Shown: positions 1 through 12,049, counted from the first letter of the stretch. The stretch: DNA of 64,000 bases from Paroedura picta (GCF_049243985.1 NC_135370.1:43327255-43391254), one strand, 5' to 3'. Notes: generated by a model not told the origin, from the letters alone. A program made the numbers and translations.

Positions 1-1720
1 AGGGGTGATGAAACTTTATGATACATTCAATCTGATTTCTCTAAAACCTGTCGTAAAGAGTTCACAACATTTTTAGGCTTGGTTCAGAGGTAGTTCAATT
101 TGGGACTACATGAAGTAGTGCCATGAACTAGTTTGTAAAATACTTTCCCCTCCTTTTCTTAGCATGGAACAAGCTAATTTGTTTATTTGGTTTTAATGAA
201 CCTTACATGACTATACATTGAAATGAATGGAGAAGTCCTATATTTGGGTAGCTCTATGTGCACAGTGCAGCACTTGAAGTGATAAAGTTTTCCTCTTTTG
301 TGGACCACTTCCTTTGTCAGCATCCTGTCAAAAGTCATCAATCAAAAGGCAACGTGTTTGAAATGACATCTATCTGAATAATGATTTGGATCCAGACTAG
401 ACATTTTCGCAGGTGTACGGATTTCTGGCCAAGGAGTGTGGCAACTCAAAATGTCCCCTGAAATTCTATTTTTGGGAGGTCCCCTCTCCCCCAGGAACAA
501 GACTGAGGACATTGGGGGCTGTTTCAGGAGGAGTAGGGAGTGGAAGTCATTGTGCCCTTGGAAAAGTTAATCTGGACCTAACCCAGTTACTTTGTACATA
601 ATGCCATGGCCTGCATGTGCAATTTATAGGTTTTTCAAAGATGACTTTCTGGATTGAAAACAGATATCTTTGATGCACATAATTAATTTTGCGTCCCTTC
701 TCTAACGGCCTGTTAATAAATATAATACAATGCACAGTTATGGTATTCCAGTTGTGCAGCCGGTTATAGGCATGATCAATATCACAAAAGTTAAATACCA
801 ATCAATATATTTTAGCCACAACACCTATCAAGCGATTGGGGAGAAACAGCCAATTCCATGGCTTGCTACATGCACACAACATCTGCTGCAGCACTTGCGC
901 TTTCTGCCTCGCTGCAGTTTGGGGACAGATCCCATGCTCTAAATGGAAGAACTGTGAAATATGACAAGATGCCATGTCAGCACCAGCGGAGCTTGTGAGC
1001 TTGGGTGAAAGTTTTCTTTCCATTTGGTACTGCTATACCAAACTGCTTGTTGCATCGAAACAGTAGCTTCCCTTAAACTACGAACATGTCACTGCACTGC
1101 TACCTAGAGGTTCTGTTGTTGTTTTTTCTGCTTTGAAAAACCAATATTCAGATTTAGAAACTATTTTATTGGTGCTGAGGAGAGGTACTTCATTGCATCT
1201 TTGATTCTCTCCTTTTTTGTAGCATATGGATCCTTTCATCAGTTCTTGGCTTCCAGTTTAGAAAATTATCCTGCTTTATTTGTTTTTTTGTGTGTGTATG
1301 TTTTTTTTTTTAAATCATTCCCGTCTCTCTCAAAATCTGATGATTCCCTCTATTACTAGACATTGCAGAAGAGTGCTTTTTGTTCAGCTGGCCTGGTGCC
1401 ACATTTTATTACTAACTCAACAACTGTTTTCCTCTCCTAATCTGTAAACTGCTAACAGAGGGCACATGGCTGGTAACTCAGGTCAAATTCCTTAAGCTAG
1501 CTGTCTAAACACTAAAGCAGTGATTATCTAAGCACTTTCCCTAAGCGGGCTTTTGGAATGGCATTAGGAAGCTGTCAGCTGCTTGAAAAGAAAGGAAGGA
1601 AGCAGTGTTGCTTATGAAGTCATCAATGTTTGGGTTATATTAGGGTCACAATACCTCTATATAGTATCATTTGGAAGGTCAAGTAGGGGTTTTTTTTAGG
1701 GTGGGGGGAGTTAATACCAA
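1..1720. other. Unassigned AT-rich DNA
   Basis: No coding exon, RNA gene or recognisable repeat was found. Short open frames here have no domain, no favoured start context and no splice pattern. A short T-rich run lies near 1290-1310. Confidence 0.5.
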
Positions 1721-2612
1721 GGCCCATTCCGCACAGATTCATTGTAGCAGAAGTGTGGCAAATTGTAATCGCTACTAAAATGCAGTTATGCACAACGTCG
1801 TACACAATCTGCCACACTCCTGAAACCAGTCAGCAAAAAGCGCTTCGTTGTAGCGCTTCCAGGGAAATCCCAAAAAGTGGATTCACCCTCTGGAAAGCGC
1901 TACATTCTTGCAACCAATCTGCAACACTAGCGAAAAAGTTCTGTGCGTTACCATTGTTGCGGTTTCAGCAAAGTCCCTCCCCTGGCTCTCTCCTCTGATC
2001 TTCCGGCGAAGCGATCACCATTTTTTTTTCTCGGAGCGAGCGGAGAGCAACATACCGGCGAGCCTTCATTCACCCAGCAAGGCTTCCCCGGCTGCAGTCC
2101 CTCCTTAGAGCTGTTTTAAGTCACCAAGCACCACACAGCCCCGTTTGCTGGTTCCCTTTATTTTCGGCCGAAAATCACGCCCTTGCACGGGGGAGGGATT
2201 TTTTTTCACTCGGGGGAGTGTGGCAACGATGAAACGGCAGCTCACATGCCACCTGCCAGCTACATGGGTCTCTCCGTTACAACGAATCAACGCAGATTCA
2301 GCAGATTCATTGTAACGTGTGCTTTTTTTTTTTTTAAACCTGCCTTAATGGGAAAGGGGCTTTTCGGGAGCATGATAATGGCCGCCCATTGGCTGTTCAT
2401 TTGAGTGACGGCCAGGGGCGGGACAAAGCACAGAAAAAATCGCTTCCTGGATAGCGATTTTTGCCGAGACCGGAAACCTGTGGGAAACTATTGAAATGCA
2501 ACTGGATTCCACTACAAAGGCAGGTATGCATAACGACGAATTCCACTATTTAAAATTGCGTTTTTTCTTTCCGAAACCAATTTGCAACATTGATCCTGGT
2601 GCGGAATGGGCC
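1721..2612. mobile_element. Non-autonomous DNA transposon with 14-bp terminal inverted repeats
   Basis: The left end GGCCCATTCCGCAC (1721-1734) is the exact reverse complement of the right end (2599-2612). The 892-bp interior is more GC-rich than its flanks and has no transposase-like frame. It repeats short blocks such as 'attcattgta' and 'tgtggca'. I could not define a target-site duplication, so the superfamily is undetermined. It is probably a deletion derivative mobilised in trans. Confidence 0.7.
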
Positions 2613-4024
2613 CCATAATACAGGTCACAATCCGTTAGATTGCTATAGATTCCAAAGGAAAGTAATTACTTGAATGGATTTAAATGACACATATTTATTT
2701 TAGTGAATGATCCATTTTTCAGCAGCAGAAGGGAATATAAGCTGCTTTGAGGCACCTTAAAATGGAGACAAACAGGATATAAAAACCTACTCTTTCGCTG
2801 CTGCTACAGCTGCTTTTGTGGGATTCCAATATCCACAATCTTTTGAACAGCACAGAGAGAAAGCATGGAGACGATTTCCACTTTGTTTTGGTAGGACACA
2901 GGCATTTTACAGACCTGCCTCATATAGAGACAAATTGACGTCTAGTACGATAGACTTTATTTGGTCTCAGTCTCAGCCTGGGGTTTCGGTTTCTTTCCTT
3001 TTTTTTAAGGAGATGATAAGGAATGCTAGAAATCAAATCCTGTGCCCTAATCTTTAGAGTTTGATTTTGTCTCGTGGATTGTTTCATGCAACTGTGGCAT
3101 GAATGCATACTAAAAAATCGTCAATTGTCTCCAGTCATCATTACAACCACATGATGAAGCCTGTTGAATCTTGTTTCATGAACTGATAAGGAATATTTCT
3201 AGTGAGCTGTTCTTCCTCATTCATTTTGGTTATATACTGATATTCAGCTGCATCTTTTAAAACCTCTCTAGCCAGCCTCATATTTCCACTTAGTCATGCA
3301 TTTTTTTTTGCAAATCTACCAGACAGAACAGAAAGAAACGTAACAGTATTTCTTCCTTAAGCCACCAGTACTTCTGGCCTGATGCTATTTGGCCCTTCTT
3401 CTGCATTTGGCAGTCTATAACATGGAAGAGAAAACAAATAAAAGAGTGACAGTCTTTTACTCCCGCAAATTAGCATCTAAATGAACAGAAGAAAATAATC
3501 TCACCTTTAAGTTTTAAAGCATGTATTAACTGTACTCCATCCATCCCGGCACCAATTTGTGAGATACTTTAATTAGACTTGATTGAATTGTTCAGTAACT
3601 GAATATGTAGTATGCAATAGGAGATGAATCTGGAAGATTGTCCAGCCGAAAGGCACCTGTGTAGGAAATGAAGTAAGCAGGTATGTCAGCTGGGACTGAA
3701 GAAACTCGCATATCAGCTGTAAGAGTGAAGCAAAACCAGTACGGCAGGAAATCAGCATCTGAGATAGCGCTTAAAAGTAGCCCAAAGGGTAAGCAAGACA
3801 GACTGGAATCTTATTATTCTCACATTTATTCCCATGTACGTGAAAGCAATCAATAATAGGTCATCAGTGGAAAGTTCACAGACAGTACTCAGCCTCGATT
3901 GGATGTTTATGTAGGCACTATGATCAACTGGGATTTCAGGCTAGGAGCAGACCTGGGTACTAGAAATGCATAAAGGAATGTGGAAGAGTTTGTGTTTTCT
4001 GTCCCCAGAAAAAGGTATCTGTTC
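2613..4024. other. Unassigned DNA
   Basis: No gene or recognisable repeat was found. Composition is ordinary AT-rich intergenic sequence. Confidence 0.5.
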
Positions 4025-4032
4025 TCTTAGAG

Positions 4033-4168
4033 CAGGGGTAGTCAACATGTGGTCCTCCAAATGTCCATGGACTACAATTCCCATGAGCCCCTGCCAGCAA
4101 ACGCTGGCAGGGGCTCATGGGAATTGTAGTCCATGGACATCTGGAGGACCACAGGTTGACTACCCCTG
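4033..4168. mobile_element. Palindromic hAT MITE (CAGGGGTAGTCAA family), copy 1
   Basis: Nearly the whole 136 bp is one inverted repeat. It begins CAGGGGTAGTC, ends GACTACCCCTG and folds around a centre near 4098. It is flanked by tcttagag (4025-4032) and ccttagag (4169-4176), an 8-bp duplication matching at 7 of 8 positions. An 8-bp duplication and a CAG start are hAT hallmarks. It has no coding capacity, so it must have been moved by a transposase encoded elsewhere. Confidence 0.88.
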
Positions 4169-4176
4169 CCTTAGAG

Positions 4177-4674
4177 CTTGAAATACCTTTTAAAAATGTG
4201 TCCAGTCAGCGGCCCATAGCAACTCGAAGCCCATGCAGTAAGTGCAAAGATGTGTACGCATTAATTTTCAAAGAAAACAAGATATCAACGAGATCAGTTT
4301 AAATCACGTCTGTATTTTGGTATTGAACTGTTACTGAAAAGTGTTGGTGCCTGCTTTTTAAATTTCAGTTGTTGGCGTGGGAGATGCTTCAGAAGAACCA
4401 AAGGAAGCTTCACCTTTGTGTCTGCTTTGTGTCTGCTTCCACCACAAGAGGATTCTTAGCTTGGAACCTTGTAATAGTTTACACACCTTCTAACTTTATG
4501 TGATTAGAATCAGCCCCATGGCAGCCATTTTGTTGCGACATCCTGTAACTGTTCCCAGAGCATCCACAAGTTTACCAAGATCGGGAACATTCACCCTAAG
4601 GGCACCTGGTAAATCTTTGACTAAGAAGACATTTTAACTGGCAACCAGACACCATTCACACAGCTTCTACATTA
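4177..4674. other. Unassigned DNA
   Basis: Nothing recognisable between the MITE and the BovB fragment. Confidence 0.5.
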
Positions 4675-4934
4675 TGTTGTTGTTAGGTGTGAAGTCGTGT
4701 CCGACCCATCGCGACCCCATGGACAATGATCCTCCAGGCCTTCCTGTCCTCTACCATTCCCCGGAGTCCATTTAAGTTCACACCCACTGCTTCAGTGACT
4801 CCATCCAGCCACCTCATTCTCTGTCGTCCCCTTCTTCTTTTGCCCTCAATCGCTCCCACCATTAGGCTCTTCTCCAGGGAGTCCTTCCTTCTCATCAGGT
4901 GGCCAAAGTATTTGAGTTTCAGCATCAGGATCTC
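4675..4934 (-). mobile_element. BovB (RTE-clade) LINE, 3' fragment
   Basis: Read on the minus strand, a frame over 4683-4925 matches the C-terminal end of the BovB ORF. It contains KYFGHLMRRKDSLEK, EGKRRRGRQRMRWLDG and AWRIIVHGVAMGRTRL, closely like the ruminant BovB tail (KLRELVMDREAWRAAVHGVAKSRTRL). The element is heavily 5'-truncated, as usual for LINEs. The 3' end is near the TTGTTGTTAG motif at 4677. Confidence 0.88.
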
Positions 4935-4984
4935 CTAAATTATAGAGATTTGTTCTACAGAGACTTGATATGGCATAAGCATCT

Positions 4985-5021
4985 TTTTAAGAATATGGTA
5001 TTTCTTATACCATATTCTTAA
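4985..5021. repeat. Short perfect palindrome
   Basis: The sequence around 4988-5019 reads taagaatatggta, a short spacer, then its reverse complement taccatattctta. It could form a small cruciform. It lies beside a SINE fragment and may be insertion-associated. Confidence 0.6.
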
Positions 5022-5062
5022 GGTAAGAATAAGGTAAAGGTATCCCCTGTTCAAGCACCGAG
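5022..5062 (-). mobile_element. tRNA-derived SINE (ACCTTT-tailed), 3' fragment
   Basis: The block 'ggtaaaggtatcccctgt' followed by 'caagcaccgag' is the reverse complement of the 3' end of the SINE that is complete at 14286-14566. Only about 40 bp remain. Confidence 0.6.
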
Positions 5063-5089
5063 AACAATATATATATCCCCACACACACT

Positions 5090-5335
5090 GGTTAAAAATA
5101 GCAGCCTCTAATCTGGCGAGCCAGGTTTGATTCCACACACTTTTACATGTAGCCAGCTGAGTGACCTGGGGCTAGTCACAGTCCTATGAGAGCTGTTCTC
5201 ACAGAGCAATGCTGTCAGAGCTCTCACAGCCCCACCTACCTCACAGTGTGTCTGTTGTGGGGAGAGAAAAGAAAGCTTTAAGACTCCTTCAGGTATTGAA
5301 ATGCAGGGTATAAAAACCAACTCTTCTTCTAAACT
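5090..5335 (+). mobile_element. tRNA-derived SINE with L2-like 3' tail
   Basis: The head has a B-box-like 'ggtttgattcc'. The body shows the family's 'tgacctgggg', 'cctcacagtgtgtctgttg' and 'tggggagag' blocks. The tail resembles the L2 3' end (agactccttcagg ... gtataaaaaccaac). The copy is diverged. Confidence 0.75.
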
Positions 5336-7264
5336 TAAGTGAACTTTATGAAATTTGACATTCTTTGCTTTGGAATAATTTGGGGAAATACTGTACTAAG
5401 TTACTTCGGTAAATCTAGGTTTGCAACCGAAAATCCTCAGAGGAGCTTTAGGCCTGCTTGATTCATGTTCCCTAGAGGACTCTGGTCATTACCAGAGTGC
5501 AGCCAGATGTAAATTCCACAGCCTTTAATTTAAAATAGTGTCTGTCTTAAAATATACAACGTGTGATGTTTGATTCAATAATGGGTCTCCTGTTACTCGA
5601 AAGGGAGGTTGAGTGCATACTGCACTGAACACCGTTCCCCCACAAGATCTGCTTCAATGAATTCAGTGAGATCCAATAACATTTCATTTGACACATTTAG
5701 TTATACTTTGGTTTGGGGCTGTTTCAGATTATAGAATTTCTGACTGAACAGAGGTCATGACCTGGCTGACACAATTGAAAGGATGTTGGAATTGCAGTCT
5801 TCCATACTCTGTAAGCGTTCACATGTCTCTAAGCACTTAACAAAATAAAAAAGGGTGAATTCGACCTGGGCTAGATGATATTTTAAGCAATATGGATCAT
5901 ATATGTGTATCCAATCTTGAGAGCCTTCTATCAGAAGTAAAATGAGATCTAGTCAAAGACAGATTACTTCTAGTGATACCCGCATTTTCACTCTTCTGTT
6001 GAAAGAACGAACACCTAAAATTACTTATTTTTTGTCAGAATATATGCTGTGTGTATTTATGATAGTTGTGTGAGGTCTACGTGCAGAAAAGAAAGTCTCT
6101 GGCATCTGATTGAGTTACCTCCAAGTAATGTCTTCTACGTAATAATAATATTCCTTTTTGAAGAGACGAGAAACACACAGTGGATATTTTTATAGTATCA
6201 GTAAAACCTCTCAAAGCTTTGAACACACATTCAGTGGCTATTACCTGCCTGTCACTTGCAACAATCCAAAGCAGATAGCTAATTCTGCTGGAAAATACAA
6301 ATGTTATGATATATATACACACACACACTGTCCAATTGCATTGGAGGAGATGCAGGGGCTGTCAGGCATCATGCTAGTTTAAATCTCAGATCAATTGTTT
6401 AAGACTGGCTTAAGTCAAAGCTTTCAGTCTGTGATGAGTCAAAATAAAGATGAATAGAATTTATGGGTTTGCTGGCTGGATTGGAATGTTTAGTGACAGG
6501 CATTTATTTGTGGATGCAAGAGATTTTGACATTTAATTCTGTCTGAACTGACGTACAGGATCTGCATTACAGGAAGCAGAAGATTGCTTGTTAACGATAT
6601 ACTGATAGATATGCCCTGATTCATTCCACATGTCGCTATTAACTACAGACTGTTAGAAGGATTAGCATCCACTTGTTCAGCAGGTGGAAAATATAAGGCA
6701 AAAATAAAATATCCATCTTTGTTTCTCTTTGTTTGAACTTAAACTCTGTAAAGAAGATTTTGTATTTCCTGCTGTTAGTTGGTTGCCGACAGGACAATGC
6801 AGGAGAAAACACTTGGCTAACTGAAGATGGAAAGCCTAATCTTATGTCCTGTGCAAACTGGAACAAGTATCAGCCCAGTGAGTTGTAGCTTTTATTGTCC
6901 GTTGCCTTTTGAGGTCACTGCTTTCTTCTGTCCCTATAATTTCTAATACCATTCTGTCCGACAAGAAGCCCGATCGTCCCATTAACATTTACTACTACAA
7001 TACCTGAGGAAAGTCTACCTGATAAACAACCTCTTGTGAATGACTTCCACTAGAACAACAACACTTGTTAAAGATGCCATTGTTGACATATCAACAAAAA
7101 TGGACCCTCCATACCCTTATTACAACTAAAAGAATCTATTACAACACTGGAATGATAAAAGCCCACTTCCGGTGATCAGTGGATTGAGGAGCATAGAACT
7201 CTATCAACATTTGAACACATGGTAAAAAAGAAAGCAATTTCATATGGACTTTTTTTTAGATAAT
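5336..7264. other. Unassigned AT-rich DNA
   Basis: About 1.9 kb with no recognised gene or interspersed repeat. A short (CA)n tract sits near 6318-6330. Part of it (about 6420-6660) is repeat-free and could be conserved, but nothing decisive is visible. Confidence 0.5.
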
Positions 7265-7443
7265 TCATAGTCAGAATAGTTCAGCAGTGGAATTGACTGC
7301 CTAAGGAGGTGGTCAGCTCCCCATCACTGGCTGTCTTCAAGTAGCAGCTGGACAGATTCTTATACTGGGTGCTTTAGGCGGATCCTGCATTGAGCAGGGA
7401 ATTGGACTAGATGGCCCCTTCCAACTCTGTGATTCTATGAATA
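7265..7443 (+). mobile_element. CR1 LINE 3' end
   Basis: It contains the CR1 3' signature 'gtcagaatagttcagcag', 'ctgcctaaggaggtgg', 'ggactagatggcccctt' and the terminal 'gattctatga'. It is 5'-truncated to the final ~180 bp. Confidence 0.9.
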
Positions 7444-7601
7444 GAGCTACAAGGGGAGAGGACTGGTTGTTTAAGTGACTGGTGCCACCGTGGTTTCTAT
7501 TATTCTATATTTGGAAACCATTTCTAGAAACTTACATTGGTATATTTTTGTCTTTGTGTATGTGGCTTTGTGTTTGTGTGTTCTTAAAAAATTCTATTTA
7601 A
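7444..7601. other. Spacer between two opposed CR1 copies
   Basis: About 160 bp of host sequence separates a plus-strand CR1 3' end from a minus-strand CR1 3' end, so the two 3' termini face each other. Confidence 0.5.
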
Positions 7602-8940
7602 TTCATAGAATCATAGAACCCTTAAATAATAGAGTTGGACGGGATCTTGTGGATCAACTACTCCAACCCCCTGCACTATGCAGGACACTCACATCCCAAT
7701 CGCTCATCTACTGTAACCTGCCACCCCTTTGCCTACACAGAATCAGCCTCTCCGTCAGATGGCTATCTAGCCTCTGTTTAAAGATTTCCAAAGATGGAGA
7801 ACCCACCACCTCCCGAGGAAGCCTGTTCCTCTGAGAAACCGCTCTAACTGTCAGGAACTTCTTCCGGATGCTTAGATGGAATTTCTTTTGAATTAATTTC
7901 ATCCCATTTGTTCTGGTCTGTCCCTCTGGGGCAAGAGAGAACAATTCTGCTCCATCCTCCATAACTTGAAGATGGTTATCAGATCCCCTCTCAGTCGTCT
8001 CTTCTCTAGGCTAAACAGACCAAGCTCCCCCAACCTTTTTTCATATGTCTTGGTCTCCAAACCCCTCACTATCTTTGTTGCCCTCCTCTGGACATGTTCC
8101 AGTTTGTCAATATCTCTCTTCAATTGGGGTGCCCAAAACTGAACACAGTACACCAAGTGAGGCTGAACCAGAGCAGAGTAAAGCCGTACCATCACCTCCC
8201 GTGATCTGGAGACGATACTCCATTTAATATAGCCCAAAATCCCATTTGCCTTTTTAGCCACTGAATCACTGCTGACTCATGTTCAATGTATGGTCTACTA
8301 AGACTCCTAGATCCTTTTCGCACGTGCTACTGCCAAGACAAGTCTCCTCCATCTTATATTGGTGTGTTTGGGTTTTCCTACCTAAATGCAGAACTTTACA
8401 TTTGTCCCTACTGAACTTCATTTTATTCAGTTTAGCCCACTTCTCGAGCCTATCAAGATCATCCTGTATTCTGTTGTTGTCTTCAGTTGTGTTTGCTACC
8501 CCTCCCAATTTAGTATCATCTGCAAATTTAACAGGTATCCCCTCTAATCCCTCATCCAAATCATTTATAAATATGTTGAACAACACAGGCCCCAGGACAG
8601 ATCATTGGGGTACTCAACTTGTCACTCTTTTCCAAGAAGATGCTGAACCATTAACAAGTACCCTCTGGGTACGATTTTTCTACCAGTTATTGATCCACCT
8701 GACAGAATTAGGATCCATACCACATTTTACCAACTTGTGAACAAGAATATCATGTGGAACCTTATCAAAAGCTTTACTGAAATCCAGATAAACTATGTTC
8801 ACGGCATTCTCCTGATCCAGCAAGGTAGTAACTTTCTCGAAAAAAAGAGATAAGGTTGGTCTGACATGACTTGTTCTTGCGAAACTCATGCTGAATCTTA
8901 GAAATCACAGCTCTCAGTTCCAGCTGCTCAAGGACCGAGT
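7602..8940 (-). mobile_element. CR1 LINE, 5'-truncated, minus strand
   Basis: Reading leftwards, it carries reverse-transcriptase coding sequence, the CR1 C-terminal region and the 3' end with the ATTCTATGA-type terminus at 7602-7620. It starts near 8940, upstream of the conserved FSKAFDKVPHDIL region, so about the first two-thirds of the LINE is missing. The tail-to-tail arrangement with the CR1 at 7265-7443 makes a loose inverted repeat of CR1 ends. Confidence 0.93.
7899..8889 (-). pseudogene. CR1 reverse transcriptase (dead fragment)
   Basis: Three minus-strand open stretches (8680-8889, 8266-8586, 7899-8261) encode successive parts of the CR1 reverse transcriptase. The first has YLDFSKAFDKVPHDIL (palm). 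The second has FINDLDEGLEG and the catalytic FADDTKLGG. The third has [18 protein letters not shown] and [13 protein letters not shown] with [14 protein letters not shown] (C-terminal region). They lie in different frames, separated by at least one frameshift and a stop. The endonuclease domain and ORF1 are absent. The YxDD-type box survives as FADD, normal for CR1. No product is expected. Confidence 0.92.
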
Positions 8941-9017
8941 GTTTGATTATTTCATTATTTTTTTAAAGATTAAAAACCAGACATGAAAGCTTTGAATACA
9001 GCTGACAGGCAATGAGC

Positions 9018-9322
9018 TTCAGCTGAGGTGTGATGGCTCAAATAGTAAGGTGCTTGCCTTGCAAATATAACTTTATGAGTTTGAGTCTGGCTGTGAATCT
9101 TGAGATTTTTTTCCCCACACACAGTTTAAATTAATTTTTTTTACTTTTGAAAAGCACGCTTTAAAAATGCACCATTTTTACCTTTCCCCCCACTTTTTCA
9201 AAAGTAAAAAAATTGAAACTGCTCTGTGAGGAAAAAAGATCCACAGCTAGCCTTGAACTCGTAAAATTATGGTAACAAGGAAAGCACTTTACTATCTAAA
9301 CTATCTCAGTTCTGTAAAAGCT
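9018..9322. repeat. Inverted pair of tRNA-like sequences (possible head-out SINE dimer)
   Basis: Arms of about 130 bp (9021-9155 and 9190-9318) are reverse complements with moderate divergence. Each arm looks tRNA-like: an A-box-like 'gatggctcaaatagtaagg', a 'cttgccttgcaaat' anticodon-loop-like segment (TGC, alanine type) and a B-box-like 'gagtttgagtctgg'. The arms meet through A/T-rich tails around 9140-9200. It could be two tRNA-derived SINEs in opposite orientation or a fold-back element with a tRNA-like end. Confidence 0.6.
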
Positions 9323-10240
9323 AACTGCCTATGGATCTATTCAGAGCATTCACTGACTTTTTGCAAGCAGTTTCCCACCCACCTTTCCAAACACATGTAG
9401 CAGACTGGGAGAAGGGACAGCAGATGAAGGAAATCACAGGTTCATCTAACTCCTTCAGATATGAGTGCTTATTGCATTACTTAAAGGGCCAGGAAAAGCA
9501 GAAAAATACTTCCACAGCACAAAGGTTTAAGCAGTATCAAGTTGGAGCTGAAATGGAGGAACAAGAACAAAGGAGCTGCTCCTGCCACACAGCAGCCAAT
9601 CAGCAGAAACCTCAGCACAACATCAGTGCTAGAGGTGTGGCTGCAATGAGTGAGGAGGGAAAAATCCAAATGAGAGGCAGCCCATCTGCATCCAGAAGAG
9701 AGTGCCATGGGCTCACACTTCTCTGATGAAACAGAGAAAATCTACTCTTGGATATGCCAGGAAATAAATAGTTTGACTTCAGAGTCAATTCTCAGCTGTG
9801 CACATTGCAGAAAAAAACCACCATGATCAGAGTGGAGACTGGATTCAGATGCAGTTTGTTTAACCAAACTCAACCCAGTGCGGATAAGCCCCTAGCGTGA
9901 TTTCTCACCTATATCAAACTGGATCTCAGCTAGATCGGTTTCTCTTTCTGTAGATGTCTATCATTACCTCCAGCTAAGCTGTGATCTAGAAGGTAACCGT
10001 GTCAGACCTCATTTCGGCCATGAACTCACACGGTTCAGCCACTGTTTCCTGCCTCCATTCCCTACCTGCTATATAGTGATAATAACCCTGGTCTACCTTT
10101 CAGAGTTATTGTAAGATTTATGATGAAATGTTTAACATACCTTTAATACTGAAAACATGAGGAGGGAAGATATCCTGTTAGATAGAATAGCAGATTTTGA
10201 TCACATAACCCCATAGTTCATCTCTGGAATCATCCATATA
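9323..10240. other. Unassigned DNA
   Basis: A 131-codon open frame at 9331-9726 has no recognisable domain, is not flanked by splice signals, and is probably chance. No repeat was recognised. Confidence 0.45.
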
Positions 10241-10248
10241 CTCTTACT

Positions 10249-10384
10249 CAGGGGTAGTCAAACTGCGGCCCTCCAGATGTCCATGGACTATAATTCCCAT
10301 GAGCCCCTGCCAGCAAAGGCTGGCAGGGGCTCATGGGAATTGTAGTCCATGAACATCTGGAGGGCCGCAGTTTGACTACCCCTG
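10249..10384. mobile_element. Palindromic hAT MITE, copy 2
   Basis: Same family as 4033-4168. Flanks are ctcttact (10241-10248) and ctcttacc (10385-10392), matching at 7 of 8 positions. The palindrome is almost complete. Confidence 0.88.
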
Positions 10385-10392
10385 CTCTTACC

Positions 10393-10811
10393 TGCATTCG
10401 ACTCCCAACTGTGCACTTGCCTATATTCAACTCCTGTACAACTATTGCTTACCTTATCTTACAACTGTTTTATGTTGCTAGTCTAACTGCAAAAACTGGC
10501 TTATATGTACTTTCACAGGTGATAGGCTTTTGGCATTTATTGGCAAGGCATTTATATGCACTTGTTTATTTGCATCTACTTGCTTAGGGTGGCAGTGTGA
10601 TTATGTTTTCAGCCTGCATGGGGCATCGTATTCCTCTTCTGCGGTTTTCCCAGCCATTTCATATGAAATCTAAGGACAGCCCTGCCTGGCTTATAAAGGG
10701 GATGATTCCTCTTGTCCTTCAACAGTGGCCTCTACTGGCTGAATAAAGAAAAATTATTATCAGGCTTGAGTAGGGTAGTGAGGAAGATTTCTTTAGATGG
10801 TGCTGAATGTT
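10393..10811. other. Unassigned DNA
   Basis: No gene or repeat recognised between the MITE and the CR1 end. Confidence 0.5.
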
Positions 10812-10960
10812 CATAGAATCATAGAATCATAGAGTTGGAAGGGGCCATACAGGCCATCTAGTCCAACCCCCTGCTCTATGCAGGATCAGCCCTAACCATC
10901 CTAAAGCATCCAAGAAAAGTGTGTATCCAACCTTTGCTTGAAGACTGCCAGTGAGAAGGA
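10812..10960 (-). mobile_element. CR1 LINE 3' end, minus strand
   Basis: It begins with tandem 'tcatagaa' units, then 'gagttggaaggggccata', 'ggccatctagtccaaccc' and 'ctctatgcaggatcagccc'. This is the reverse complement of the CR1 3' end. The match is closer to the CR1 end at 61736-61928 than to the copy at 7602, so it may be a younger insertion. Confidence 0.9.
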
Positions 10961-11449
10961 ATGTGCCATGGGAATTACATGGAACCTGAGACACCTGAGG
11001 CATGGGGTTGTCATGTGTGTTGTATGGGAGGTTGTGGTGGCTTGGTGGCAAATGAGGGCGTGGGTGTGGAGATATGGGTGTCAAGAACCTGTGGTTTGGA
11101 ATATTCGTTGAGTGTGGTAGAGGACTGACCTTTGGGAATTGTGGCATAGTGGCTACAGATGAGCTTTCCAGAGCCATGTCCTCAGATATGTGAAGGGAAA
11201 ATCAGACTGGAGACTCTTCTTAGGGGAAGATTACATGGCAACCAATTCCCCCCAGTTCTGCATCATTTCCCTTCTTGTGTGAATTAGGCCACAGACACCG
11301 AAATGCCCCTCTGCCCTAATACACATGGGGTAGTCACAGTACACAGGTGTCCACCCTGTTCCTCCTTCTCCATTTTTTCACTGTTGATAAAATGTTATGT
11401 GCCCACATGCTTCTTTCATGCTTGCTCCTTAGAACGGATTTTTGTACTC
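10961..11449. other. Unassigned DNA
   Basis: No recognisable feature. Confidence 0.5.
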
Positions 11450-11620
11450 TGTTGTTTACTACCCAAAGGAGTCTCAAAGCTTGGACAGCCGGACAAAGTG
11501 GTTTACAAACACCTTTTCCATTCGTCTCCCACAATAGTCAACCTCTGAGGGATGTGGGGCTGTGAGAGGTCTGAGAGAACTGGGAATGGGCCACAGTGAA
11601 CCAGCAGGCCTCAGGTGTTT
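11450..11620 (-). mobile_element. tRNA-derived SINE with L2-like tail, 3' part, minus strand
   Basis: 'ctacccaaaggagtctcaaa', 'aaagtggtttacaaacacct' and 'gtggggctgtgagaggtctg' follow the order of the reverse-complemented SINE at 40570-40857. Diverged copy. Confidence 0.6.
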
Positions 11621-12049
11621 CAAAGCATTTTCCAATCGTCTTCCCTTCCTCTCTCCATAGCAGACTTCCCATGAAGGAGGAAGCCTCACGTGGAAGCTGG
11701 CAACCCTAAAAGGAAGGGGCAGAAGGGGAAAGTTCCCCGCCCTCCAAAGGAATGCCCTCAGGTTCCCCTGAGTTGCCAGGAGCAGACTGGCAGCCATGTG
11801 TCCAGACTGCCTCTGGCTGGGCTAACTGGATGGAATTTTGGTGTGTCCAGGGTGTAACCTGCACGGAGCTTTTATTCCAACCCCAGATCGATTCAGTCCC
11901 TGCCCTCTACACAGAATGCGATTTCCGTTTGGATTTTGGCCGATTTAAAATTTCCTTCTGCAGTAAGAAGGATTGATCCGGTGTGACCCTACCTTTATTG
12001 TGCAATATCTCAGAGTGCTGAAAATCCTCAATATCCATTTGGGAAAGAA
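11621..12049. other. Unassigned DNA with a short 'ggcaaccct' MITE scrap
   Basis: 'gaagctggcaaccctaaa' near 11690-11710 resembles the end of the repeat at 39478-39714. Nothing else was recognised. Confidence 0.4.

Noticed and set aside
1721-2612. hAT classification of the 892-bp element
   Set aside because: The ends do not start with CAG and no 8-bp flanking duplication is visible. The superfamily is left open.
4033-4168. A microRNA precursor hairpin
   Set aside because: The hairpin is the palindromic MITE, present in eight copies with target duplications, so there is no reason to call a single miRNA gene.
9018-9322. A functional tRNA-Ala gene
   Set aside because: The arms lack a convincing acceptor stem and full cloverleaf pairing and occur as an inverted pair, so a SINE or fold-back origin is more likely.
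9331-9726. 131-codon open frame
   Set aside because: No recognisable domain, start context or splice signal, and no CpG or promoter features nearby.
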